DNA from: Methylobacterium sp. SyP6R
GTDB lineage: Bacteria; Pseudomonadota; Alphaproteobacteria; Rhizobiales; Beijerinckiaceae
Direction: 5' to 3'
Assembly: GCF_019216885.1 (NCBI RefSeq)
Contig: NZ_JAAQRC020000001.1
Span: 6,371,522-6,435,521 of the forward strand
DNA length: 64,000 bases
A program made the translations under genes and the position numbers. Positions 56,321 to 63,499 of this stretch are shown in pieces. How positions within the stretch are numbered: the first letter of the stretch is position 1; every line of letters starts with the position of its first letter. The notes beneath the pieces are model-generated. The model was not told the DNA's origin. It made no database searches and saw only the letters and a list, made by a program, of their open reading frames with translations.

Positions 56321-57283
56321 TCAGGCCCGCAGGCGCATCAGGCGGCGCAGGGTTCTGGGCTGCGGCGTCCGACGGGCGACGCCCGACGCCTCGACCGTGA
56401 CCAGGGCCTCGATGCGGGCGGGTGCCGGCGCGAGGGCCGGCGCTTGCGCCAGGCAGAGGCCAGCCTGGCGCCAGATCGTGTCGTGCCGTCCGGTCGCGAG
56501 GTGGACGGCCGCCGCCACCACCTCCCCGTCCCGCCGCACCAGATCGACGCAGGCTTGGCCGCGATGGGCGAAGCGCCGTGTCACCACCCGGAAGGCGGTG
56601 GCGGTCGCGGGGTCGGCGAGCAGGCTGTCGGGGCCGCGCCGGGCATCCAGTACCAGAAAATGCTCGACGGCGTCGCGCAGGCGCGCCGGGTCCCGCACCC
56701 GCTCCAGCGAGGTCCGCCCGGCCGGCAGGGTCAGGGGAGCCGTTTCGGGCGCCGGCGCCTCGGCCTGGTCCGCGACCGCCAGGCGGCGCCCGGTACCGCC
56801 CGCGGCCTCGCCGAGGGCGACCGCGAGGCCCGAATCCGGCCGCAGGTCCGGCCAGTGCAGGTCGACGAGGCGCAAGCGCGACAGCCGCAGATGGTCGAGG
56901 GCGGTGCGCAGCACCGAAGCGGCGTGGCCGGCATCGATCGCCGCCTCGGCAGTGCCGGCGAGCGGCAGGCGCCAGAGCCGGGCGCGGCCGGCCAGGCCCT
57001 GGCGCGCCGGCAGCCGCAGCGGCAGCACGCCGCGTAAGGTCGGCGTGCGCAGGCCGTCCTGCCAGACCAGCAGCAGTGCCAGGGTCCGGCCGTCGGCGAG
57101 GTGCTGCGCCACCGTCAGGGTGAAGTCCGGATCGGCGTAGACGCTCGGCTCGAGGGCGCGGGCCATCAGGCTGCGCCAGGCCTCCACCTCGGGCTCGCGC
57201 AGCGAGGAGGGATGGCGCAGCTCCGCCCGCAGGCTCACTGCGCCCGTCAGACCGCCCTCGATCAGCGTGAAGGGAGTGCTCAT
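56321..57283 (-). CDS. GNAT/FemAB-type acyltransferase-like protein (CelD-like)
   Basis: A 320-residue protein starting MSTPFTLIEGG with GGAG upstream. The pattern SLMARALEPSVYADPDFTL near residue 40 and the C-terminal FRVVTRRFAHRGQACVDLVRRDGEVVAAAVHL segment match the two halves of FemAB/BioF2-like acetyltransferases (CelD group) linked to cell-wall or polysaccharide modification. The middle is strongly Ala/Leu/Arg-rich. The acceptor is unknown. It converges on the HPr gene with 24 bp between and is otherwise an isolated gene. Confidence 0.65.
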   Translation of the reverse strand: MSTPFTLIEGGLTGAVSLRAELRHPSSLREPEVEAWRSLMARALEPSVYADPDFTLTVAQHLADGRTLALLLVWQDGLRTPTLRGVLPLRLPARQGLAGRARLWRLPLAGTAEAAIDAGHAASVLRTALDHLRLSRLRLVDLHWPDLRPDSGLAVALGEAAGGTGRRLAVADQAEAPAPETAPLTLPAGRTSLERVRDPARLRDAVEHFLVLDARRGPDSLLADPATATAFRVVTRRFAHRGQACVDLVRRDGEVVAAAVHLATGRHDTIWRQAGLCLAQAPALAPAPARIEALVTVEASGVARRTPQPRTLRRLMRLRA

Positions 57284-57402
57284 CGCAGCCTCGCTCCGGG
57301 TCACCTGTCCCATGACGGGACAGGAACACGGCCCCTACGGCCGCGCCGGGCGAGGCGGTTCAAGCGGCGTGCCGATCCTTTGCGGGACCGACCTCGCCGG
57401 GA

Positions 57403-58494
57403 TCAGCCGCCCGGGATCGCCAGCGGGTTGCCGGTCAGCGCCGCGGCGTCGGGCGCATCGACCGCCGGCCGGCCCAGGAAGGCGTCCCACAGCCGGCGCA
57501 CGAAGGCGGGATCGAGGTCGCGCACGATCAGGACCAGCCGCGAGCGGGTATCGCCGTCGGGCCAGGCCGGCAAGGTCGCGGGCGTATGGACGACGTGCTG
57601 CACCCCGTGCACCACCACCGGGCGGCCCGGATCGTCGGCGAGCGCCACCAGCCCCTTCAGGCGCAGGAGCTTCGGCCCGTGGGCGGAACGCAGCAGGTCG
57701 AGGAACATCTCGAACGCCGCGCGCGGCACCGGCGCGTCGCTCACCAGGTGGAAGGCCCGGATCGCCGCATCGTGCCGGTTGACGTCGTGGTGGTGATGAT
57801 CGTGGCCGTGATGGTGATGATGATGGTCCTCCGCGCCGAGCCAGGCCCGCACGTCCGCCACCTTGCCGTCGGGGTCGAACAACCCGCCGAGCAGCGCGTC
57901 AGCCGGGGCGTCCGGCGCCAGGATCGCGGCGCCCGGGTTGATCCGGTGCAGGCGCGCGCGCAGGGCCTCGTCCCGCCCGTCGGCGAGATCGGCCTTGGTC
58001 ACCACCAGCCGGTCCGCCACCGCGACCTGGCGCAGGGCCTCCGGGTGCGCGTCGAGGGTGCCGTCGCCGTTGACCGCGTCGACCACCGTGACGACGCCCT
58101 GGAGCGCGTACCGCATCGCCACGTAGGGATGGTAGAGCAGCGCGTGCAGGATCGGCGCCGGATCGGCGAGGCCGGTGGTCTCGATCACCACCCGGCGGAA
58201 CGGCTGGATCCGCCCGTTGTCGCGCTTACGCAGCAGGTCCTCCAGGGTGGCGATCAGGTCGCCACGCACCGTGCAGCACAGGCAGCCGGCCCCGAGCAGG
58301 ATCATCCCCTCGTCCACCGTCTCGATCAGCAGGTGATCGAGCCCGACCTCGCCGAACTCGTTGACGATCACCACCGTGTCGGCGAGCTCGGGCGCCTGGA
58401 GAAGCCGGTTGAGCAGGGTGGTCTTCCCGGCTCCGAGGAAGCCGGTGAGGAGCGTGAGCGGGATCGGGGCCGGGCGGCCTGGGGTGTCGGTCAT
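57403..58494 (-). CDS. CobW/COG0523-family GTPase metallochaperone
   Basis: A G3E GTPase of the CobW/ZigA/YjiA group. The 363-residue protein has Walker A GFLGAGKTTLLNRLL near 18-32, VIVNEFGEVGLDH, the metal-binding C71-L-C73-C74 in GAGCLCCTVRGDL, NKAD-like VVTKADL, and a C-terminal CobW_C domain. A His-rich loop at about 222-236 (HHHHHHGHDHHHH) sits between the GTPase and C-terminal domains and is typical of zinc or other divalent-metal carriers. No cobalamin genes are adjacent, so a zinc role is as likely as a cobalt one. Confidence 0.93.
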   Translation of the reverse strand: MTDTPGRPAPIPLTLLTGFLGAGKTTLLNRLLQAPELADTVVIVNEFGEVGLDHLLIETVDEGMILLGAGCLCCTVRGDLIATLEDLLRKRDNGRIQPFRRVVIETTGLADPAPILHALLYHPYVAMRYALQGVVTVVDAVNGDGTLDAHPEALRQVAVADRLVVTKADLADGRDEALRARLHRINPGAAILAPDAPADALLGGLFDPDGKVADVRAWLGAEDHHHHHHGHDHHHHDVNRHDAAIRAFHLVSDAPVPRAAFEMFLDLLRSAHGPKLLRLKGLVALADDPGRPVVVHGVQHVVHTPATLPAWPDGDTRSRLVLIVRDLDPAFVRRLWDAFLGRPAVDAPDAAALTGNPLAIPGG

Positions 58495-58548
58495 GCGGGC
58501 GGTCTCGTCGGACTATTCACCGCGAACTGCGCATCCGGCTGCCGAACG

Positions 58549-59328
58549 TCAATCCCGGCTCGTCGGACCGGTGAGCGGAACCTGCGCCAGCACGCCGCCA
58601 TCGAGGACCTGATCGTCGGTGGCCCAGAGCAGCCACAGCGCATCGACCGTGAGGCGCAGGACCGGCCGGTCCCACCAACGATCGATCATCTCGGCGAGGA
58701 ACGCGGCCTCCGCCGGGTCGAGGTCGTCGGTCAGGGCGTGCAGACCGACGAGGTAGAGCCCGCTCGCCGGCCGGCCCATGATCCGCTGGATCTCCGCCAG
58801 CACGTCGATCCCGTCCCGGCATTCGGGATAGACCCGCAGGTAGAGCCGGCCGAGGTTGATGTTGCCCGAGAACAGGCCGCGTAGCTCGACCGTGACCGGG
58901 CCGAGGGCGGCCAACGCCGCCTGCTGCGCGGGCGTCAGCACCGGCACCGCCTCGGGCCCGACCGCGAGGGAACCGCACAGGGTCGCGTGCAGGCGGTCGG
59001 CCCGGCGTGCGGCGACCTCCCAGGCGATCTTGTGCGCGAAGGGTGCGGCCCGCAGATCCCGCTCCAGGGCGGCATGGGCCGGGGCGGCGGCGAGATGCGC
59101 CTGCGGCACCGGCAGCACCAGCGAGACGACCCGGGGATGGCGGCCGCGCGTGTAGTACCGATTCTCCCGCGTAGGGATCACGCCCGGATGATCGGGCGCC
59201 ACCAGGGGCAGGTGCGCGAGGCGGTAGGATTCGTCGAGGGCGAGCCCCCGCCCCGGCACGAACACGGTGCGGCTGCGGTCGTAGGCCAGGGCACCGTCCG
59301 GGCAGAAGACCGGCGCCGCATCGGCCAC
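58549..59328 (-). CDS. Conserved protein of unknown function, weak 2H-phosphoesterase resemblance
   Basis: A 259-residue soluble protein not assigned with confidence. It has ADRLHATLCGSLA near residue 110 and VGLHALTDDLDPAEA near 205, two histidine-containing H-A-T/H-A-L motifs separated by strands (GPVTVELRGLFSGNINLGRLYLRVYPE). This recalls the paired HxT/S motifs of 2H phosphoesterases, but the second motif is not exact. The gene lies 5 bp after the D,D-carboxypeptidase gene on the same strand and is probably co-transcribed. No signal peptide is seen. Confidence 0.6.
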   Translation of the reverse strand: MADAAPVFCPDGALAYDRSRTVFVPGRGLALDESYRLAHLPLVAPDHPGVIPTRENRYYTRGRHPRVVSLVLPVPQAHLAAAPAHAALERDLRAAPFAHKIAWEVAARRADRLHATLCGSLAVGPEAVPVLTPAQQAALAALGPVTVELRGLFSGNINLGRLYLRVYPECRDGIDVLAEIQRIMGRPASGLYLVGLHALTDDLDPAEAAFLAEMIDRWWDRPVLRLTVDALWLLWATDDQVLDGGVLAQVPLTGPTSRD

Positions 59329-59332
59329 CGGC

Positions 59333-60841
59333 TCAATCGTCCTTCTTGCGCGCCGACTTCACGGCCGGCTTCGCCGCGGGCTTGGCCTCGGCCTTCTGTG
59401 CGGGCTTCGCCGCAGGCTTCGGCGCCTTGCCGGCCGGCTTCGCCGCGGGCGTCACCGCCGCCTTGTGCCCCTTCGGCTCGGCGATCACCGCGGTGGCCGG
59501 GCCGGTGGAGGCGAAGGCGGAGGCCGCGGCCGGCGTCGCGCCCTTGTGGCGGGCCAGCAGCTTGGGCTGCGGCACGGTGGCGCCGGTCGCCGCGATGCTG
59601 CGGCTCGGGGCGGGCTTTTGCGGCACGGGCTTGGCCAGCTTCACCCGCGCTGGCTTGGCGGTGATGGGCTTGGCCGGCGCGTCGTCGTTCGCCGCGATGG
59701 CACTCTCGGCCGGGTCGCGGCCGGTCCAGACCAGCACCGGCTGCAGCGGCGCCCGGGGCGGCAGGGCGCGGTTGCGCAGGGCCGCGCTGTTCATGGTGGC
59801 GAAGGCGAGCGCCGAGGAGGGCGGCGCGCCGGCCGCCATCAGCTGCGCGTTGGCGTTGTCGGCATTGCCGCCGGCGGCCGCACCCGCGGTCACCGCGGAG
59901 GAATCCGAGTCGGCCGGCATCGGCCGGCGCTTGTCGCAGATATAGGGCCGCATGTCCGGCGGGGCCGCGATCGACGAGACCGGCAGGTCGTTGAGCGTCT
60001 GGCCGCCGAAGCTGAACCCCGACTGGCCGAAGCCGTAATCGAACAGGTCGGCGGTCTTCAGGTCGCGCTCGCGGGCGCTCGCCTGGCCCATCACCACGGT
60101 GAGGATGCGCCGGCCGTTGCGGTTGGCGGTCGCCACCACGTTGAAGCCGCCCGCGCAGATGAAGCCGGTCTTCATCCCGTCGACGCCGGCATAGCGGCCG
60201 AGCAGGCCGTTGTGGTTCGGCATCACCGCGCGGCCGAACTGGATCGCCGAGATCGAGAACAGGTCGCGGTTCTCGGGAAAGTCGCGCAGCAGGGCGCGGC
60301 CGAGGACCGCCATGTCCCGGGCCGAGGTCCATTGCCGCGCGTCGGGCAGGCCGTTGGGATTGTACCAGTGGCTCTCGCGCATGCCGAGGCGCTGCGCGGT
60401 CTCGTTCATCTGGGCGGCGAAGCCGTCGATCGAGCCGCCGAGATTCTCGCCGATCGCCCAGGCGACGTCGTTGGCCGACTTCACCATGATGATCTTGAGG
60501 GCGTTGTCGAGGGTGAGCTGGGTGCCGGGCTTGAAGCCCATCTTGGAGGGCGGCTCGGCCGCGGCGGCCTCCGAGATGGTGAGGAGCTGGTCCATCGAGG
60601 CGCGGCCCTGGCGCACCATGTCGAGGGCGACGTAGGTCGTCATCAGCTTGGTGATCGAGGCCGGGTACCAGGGGTCGGTGGCGCCCTGGCTGTAGATCAC
60701 CTTGCCGGAATCGACGTCGACGACCAGCATCGGCGCGGTGACCGCCCCCGCCGTCCCGGCAGCCAAGGATCCGGCGGCCACGAGGGCGCCGAGGCCGAAG
60801 AGGCGTCCGGCGAGGCGCGGCAGCAGCGCAGCTGTGAACAT
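59333..60841 (-). CDS. D-alanyl-D-alanine carboxypeptidase with basic tail
   Basis: Penicillin-binding protein that trims the terminal D-Ala of peptidoglycan pentapeptides. The ATG at 60841 gives 502 residues with a signal peptide (GLGALVAAGSLAAGTAGAV) and the S11 triad: S62-x-x-K65 in PASITK, S122-A-N124 in KSANDVAW and K224-T-G in MKTGFICAGGF. After about residue 290 the protein continues as a long Ala/Pro/Lys-rich region ending in PAAKPAVKSARKKDD, like a histone H1 tail. This tail is far longer than the usual C-terminal domain. The wider frame to 61834 is spurious. Confidence 0.93.
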   Translation of the reverse strand: MFTAALLPRLAGRLFGLGALVAAGSLAAGTAGAVTAPMLVVDVDSGKVIYSQGATDPWYPASITKLMTTYVALDMVRQGRASMDQLLTISEAAAAEPPSKMGFKPGTQLTLDNALKIIMVKSANDVAWAIGENLGGSIDGFAAQMNETAQRLGMRESHWYNPNGLPDARQWTSARDMAVLGRALLRDFPENRDLFSISAIQFGRAVMPNHNGLLGRYAGVDGMKTGFICAGGFNVVATANRNGRRILTVVMGQASARERDLKTADLFDYGFGQSGFSFGGQTLNDLPVSSIAAPPDMRPYICDKRRPMPADSDSSAVTAGAAAGGNADNANAQLMAAGAPPSSALAFATMNSAALRNRALPPRAPLQPVLVWTGRDPAESAIAANDDAPAKPITAKPARVKLAKPVPQKPAPSRSIAATGATVPQPKLLARHKGATPAAASAFASTGPATAVIAEPKGHKAAVTPAAKPAGKAPKPAAKPAQKAEAKPAAKPAVKSARKKDD

Positions 60842-61222
60842 TCCGATGGGTCCCCGTCGTGCCGGTGCCGCCCTGCAGCGCCTCCCGCGACCGTCCGGCC
60901 TTGAGAAGAAGGCCGTCCGGTCACGCCGCCCCGGGCACCGCACGGCGGACCGACCATCAATGTAAGGCAACGGCGAAGCTTTTGACAGCGCCGCGCGACA
61001 CCCCCATGAACCGACCATCCGTGGCGGGAGCATGGCGGCGCTGCCATCCCGTGCCCGCCCACAGGGCCGTCCACAGGGGCCAAAGGGCACCCGACCTTGC
61101 GCGGGAGGCCTGCATCCGGTGGGCTTGCCGGCGCGGCTCCCATCTGACACGGCAGGATGGCCGCAAGAACCACATGGAGCAACGTGCGCGCCGCCACCCG
61201 GCGGCGCCCGACGATCGACATC
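60842..61222. other. Divergent intergenic region between the carboxypeptidase gene and queE
   Basis: These 381 bp contain no credible gene. A TTGACA at 60982-60987 is a good -35 for the plus strand, but the hexamer 17 bp later (CATGAA) is poor. No preQ1-type riboswitch consensus is recognisable. The region probably carries promoters for the carboxypeptidase gene (minus) and queE (plus). Confidence 0.45.
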
Positions 61223-61855
61223 ATGAGCTACGCCGTCAAGGAGATCTTTCACACCCTCCAGGGCGAGGGCGCCCAGGCCGGGCGCGCCTCGGTGTTCTGC
61301 CGCTTTGCCGGCTGCAACCTGTGGAGCGGGCGCGAGGCCGATCGCGCGCAAGCCGTCTGCCGCTTCTGCGACACCGACTTCATCGGCACCGACGGCATCG
61401 GCGGCGGCCGGTTTCCCGACGCGGAGGCGCTGGCCGAGGCGATCGAGCGGACCTGGAACGGGGCGCGGGGCCGGCGCTACGTGGTGTTCACCGGCGGCGA
61501 GCCGCTGTTGCAGCTCGACGCGGCGCTTCTCGCTGCCGTCCATGCCCGGGGCTTCGAGGCGGCGGTGGAAACCAACGGCACGCAGGAGCCGCCGCCCGGG
61601 ATCGACTGGATCTGCGTCAGCCCCAAGGCCGGGGCGCCGTTGCGCCTCACAAGCGGCGACGAGTTGAAGCTCGTCTATCCGCAGGCCGAGCTCGACCCGG
61701 ACGCGCTCGCCGAACTCGATTTCCGCCACCTCTGGCTCCAGCCGATGGACGGGCCCGACCGGATCGGCAATACCGAGGCCGCGGTGGCCCATTGCCTGCG
61801 CGACGCCCGCTGGCGCCTGAGCCTCCAGACCCACAAGCTGATCGGCATCCCGTAA
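61223..61855 (+). CDS. queE: 7-carboxy-7-deazaguanine synthase QueE
   Basis: Radical SAM enzyme of queuosine/7-deazaguanine synthesis, making CDG from 6-carboxytetrahydropterin. The ATG at 61223 gives 210 residues starting MSYAVKEIFHTLQGEGAQAG. The cluster cysteines are C31, C46 and C49, a C-x14-C-x2-C variant found in this QueE subgroup. GGEPLLQLD and the C-terminal LWLQPMDGP segment are diagnostic. queD follows after 79 bp; queC is not in the window. Confidence 0.95.
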   Translation: MSYAVKEIFHTLQGEGAQAGRASVFCRFAGCNLWSGREADRAQAVCRFCDTDFIGTDGIGGGRFPDAEALAEAIERTWNGARGRRYVVFTGGEPLLQLDAALLAAVHARGFEAAVETNGTQEPPPGIDWICVSPKAGAPLRLTSGDELKLVYPQAELDPDALAELDFRHLWLQPMDGPDRIGNTEAAVAHCLRDARWRLSLQTHKLIGIP

Positions 61856-61934
61856 GTCCGGCCGCGGGTGATTTCGCCTGCCGGACCAACGGTGCTAAGG
61901 GGCGGCACACATTCATCCCCAGACGCGACCACAG

Positions 61935-62291
61935 ATGAAGATCACCCAGGCCTTCACGTTCGAGGCGGCCCACCGGCTGCCCAACGTGCCCGCGACCCAT
62001 CGCTGCCACCGCATGCACGGCCATTCCTACCGGGTGGAACTGACCCTCGACGGGCCGGTCGATCCGGAGACCGGCTGGGTGGTGGATTTCTTCGACGTCG
62101 AGGCCGCGTTCGGGCCGGTGCTCGAACGCCTCGACCATTACTGCCTCAACGAGGTGCCGGGCCTCGAGAACCCGACCGCCGAGCACATCGCGGTCTGGAT
62201 CTGGGAGAAGACGCGGCCGGCCCTGCCGCTCCTGTCCTCGGTCAAGGTGTTCGAGACGCCGATGTCGTGGGCGGAATATACCGGGGCGTGA
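61935..62291 (+). CDS. queD: 6-carboxy-5,6,7,8-tetrahydropterin synthase QueD
   Basis: Makes 6-carboxytetrahydropterin from dihydroneopterin triphosphate, the step before QueE. The 118-residue protein has zinc-binding H13 (AAHRLP), H28 and H30 in CHRMHGHSYRVEL, the catalytic C24 in THRCHRMHGH, LDHYCLNEV, and PTAEHIAVWIW. Its length is typical. It is the last gene before the nested repeat region. Confidence 0.96.
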   Translation: MKITQAFTFEAAHRLPNVPATHRCHRMHGHSYRVELTLDGPVDPETGWVVDFFDVEAAFGPVLERLDHYCLNEVPGLENPTAEHIAVWIWEKTRPALPLLSSVKVFETPMSWAEYTGA

Positions 62292-62508
62292 TACAGCTTG
62301 CGCTTGATCTATTTTGGAAACAATAAAGCGCGGGATCCCCTCTCCCGTGTGGGAGAGGGGTAGGGGCGATCGAAGATCGCGCAGGGTGGAGACGGTACCG
62401 CAAGAAGACTGAACCGTTCCGCTGCCAGCACGACGGTCACAGCTTTACACGGAAGCCGAGCCACCCTCACGCGGGATCTTCGATCCCCAGGCCCCTCTCC
62501 CACACGGG

Positions 62509-62760
62509 CTAGTGTGTTCACACTTCTCGGTTCGAGAGCTTCTCCGGTGAAGGTCGCGCGCCTCTCCTCCCCAGGCGATCTCGGGCTTGCCCGAGATCGC
62601 TCAAGCTTGTGGGGAGGAGCTGGAGGTGGGGGTGGTGCCGGATAGAGCGCAGCGGTGCCTTCTGCACCACCCCCACCCCTAGCCCCTCCCCACAAGGGGG
62701 AGGGGAAGCGCGCTTAATTTCAATGGGTTAGCATTCAGAGGAGAAGTGTGAATCCGCTAG
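62509..62760. mobile_element. 252-bp MITE-like element with inverted ends and 10-bp target duplication
   Basis: The left end CTAGTGTGTTCACACTTCTC (62509-62528) matches the complement of the right end (62741-62760, CTAGCGGATTCACACTTCTC) at 16 of 20 positions. It is flanked on both sides by CCCACACGGG (62499-62508 and 62761-62770), a 10-bp direct repeat that looks like a target-site duplication. It has no coding capacity, so it would need a transposase in trans. It carries a family A palindromic repeat inside. Confidence 0.8.
62553..62718. repeat. Palindromic repeat, family A (plus orientation), inside the MITE-like element
   Basis: The inner arms GTGGGGGTGGTGC (62626-62638) and GCACCACCCCCAC (62664-62676) are identical to those at 3625-3675. 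The loop (GGATAGAGC, then GGTGCCTTCT) is the reverse-complement version of the loop there. A separate hairpin GATCTCGGGC/GCCCGAGATC (62578-62598) lies in the left half. Confidence 0.85.
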
Positions 62761-62818
62761 CCCACACGGGAGAGGGGAGGCGCGCTTTACTTTTTCGAAC
62801 GAATCAAGCGGAATTCGT

Positions 62819-63499
62819 ATGACTCCTGACGAAGCGGAGCACCGACACCGTCTCGCCGCCATCGTCCGGGCCGACCCCGACCTGATGGCGCTTCTGGCGA
62901 AGGCCCGCTCCCTCGCCCTGCCGCAATGGCGCCTCGTCGCTGGCTGCCTCTACCAGACGGTCTGGAACGTCCTGACCGGCCGGCCGCGCGGGCACGGCAT
63001 CCGCGACTACGACCTGATCTACTTCGACGATGCCGACCTGTCCTGGGAGGCCGAGGACGCGGTGCTTCGCCGCGCGGCCCCGGTTCTCGCGGATTGCGTC
63101 GGCCCGGTCGAGATCCGCAACCAGGCCCGGGTCCATCTCTGGTTCGAGCGTCGCTTCGGGGCCCCCTACCCTCCCCTGCCGAGCGCCGACGCGGCCTTGT
63201 CCCGCTATGCGGCCGTGGTCCACGCGGTCGGAATGCGGCTCGAGCCGGACGACACGCTCTCGATCGCCGCGCCGTTCGGCCTTTCCGACCTGTTCGGGAT
63301 GGTCCTGCGCCCCAACCCGGCCATCGCCAACGGGCCGGCCTACGCCGCCAAGGCGGAGCGGGCCCGGGCGCTGTGGCCCGAACTGACGGTGATCCCCTGG
63401 CCTGGGACGGCGGACGCGCCTGTCAAGTGCGTGCAGGACACGGCAGCGGTTTCCACCGGCCTGTCCCCGGCGCCCTCCCCGCTCTCGACAAGTCCTTGA
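62819..63499 (+). CDS. Nucleotidyltransferase family protein (NTP_transf_6/DUF925 type)
   Basis: A 226-residue protein resembling the PF06042 group: WRLVAGCLYQTVWNVLTGRP (the family's G-C-x-x-x-x-x-x-N loop), then GIRDYDLIYFDDADLSWEAEDAV with the likely metal-binding D-Y-D. RNQARVHLWFERRFG and the DLFGMVLRPNP segment are further family features. These proteins have the nucleotidyltransferase fold; the substrate is unknown and DNA or small-molecule adenylation has been suggested. The C-terminal 25 residues are low-complexity. It is an isolated gene after the repeat region. Confidence 0.85.
   Translation: MTPDEAEHRHRLAAIVRADPDLMALLAKARSLALPQWRLVAGCLYQTVWNVLTGRPRGHGIRDYDLIYFDDADLSWEAEDAVLRRAAPVLADCVGPVEIRNQARVHLWFERRFGAPYPPLPSADAALSRYAAVVHAVGMRLEPDDTLSIAAPFGLSDLFGMVLRPNPAIANGPAYAAKAERARALWPELTVIPWPGTADAPVKCVQDTAAVSTGLSPAPSPLSTSP

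Larger units (their letters stand above)
62324..62789. repeat. Palindromic repeat interrupted by an insertion
   Basis: The outer ends TAAAGCGCG (62324-62332) and CGCGCTTTA (62781-62789) are inverted. Inside, the left arm 62337-62360 is a perfect hairpin (CCCCTCTCCC, GTGT, GGGAGAGGGG). Its exact 24-nt complement is split: 62492-62508 plus 62771-62777. Removing 62509-62770 rejoins the right arm perfectly and leaves an element of about 204 bp. This repeat was therefore whole before the inserted sequence arrived. Confidence 0.85.

Noticed and set aside
60842..61222. preQ1 riboswitch before queE
   Set aside because: No recognisable preQ1 aptamer (C-rich loop with A-rich tail) in this GC-rich stretch.
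62509..62760. CTAG as a 4-bp target duplication of an IS5-type insertion
   Set aside because: CTAG ends both flanks, but excising with a 4-bp duplication would not restore the host repeat arm; a 10-bp CCCACACGGG duplication does so exactly.
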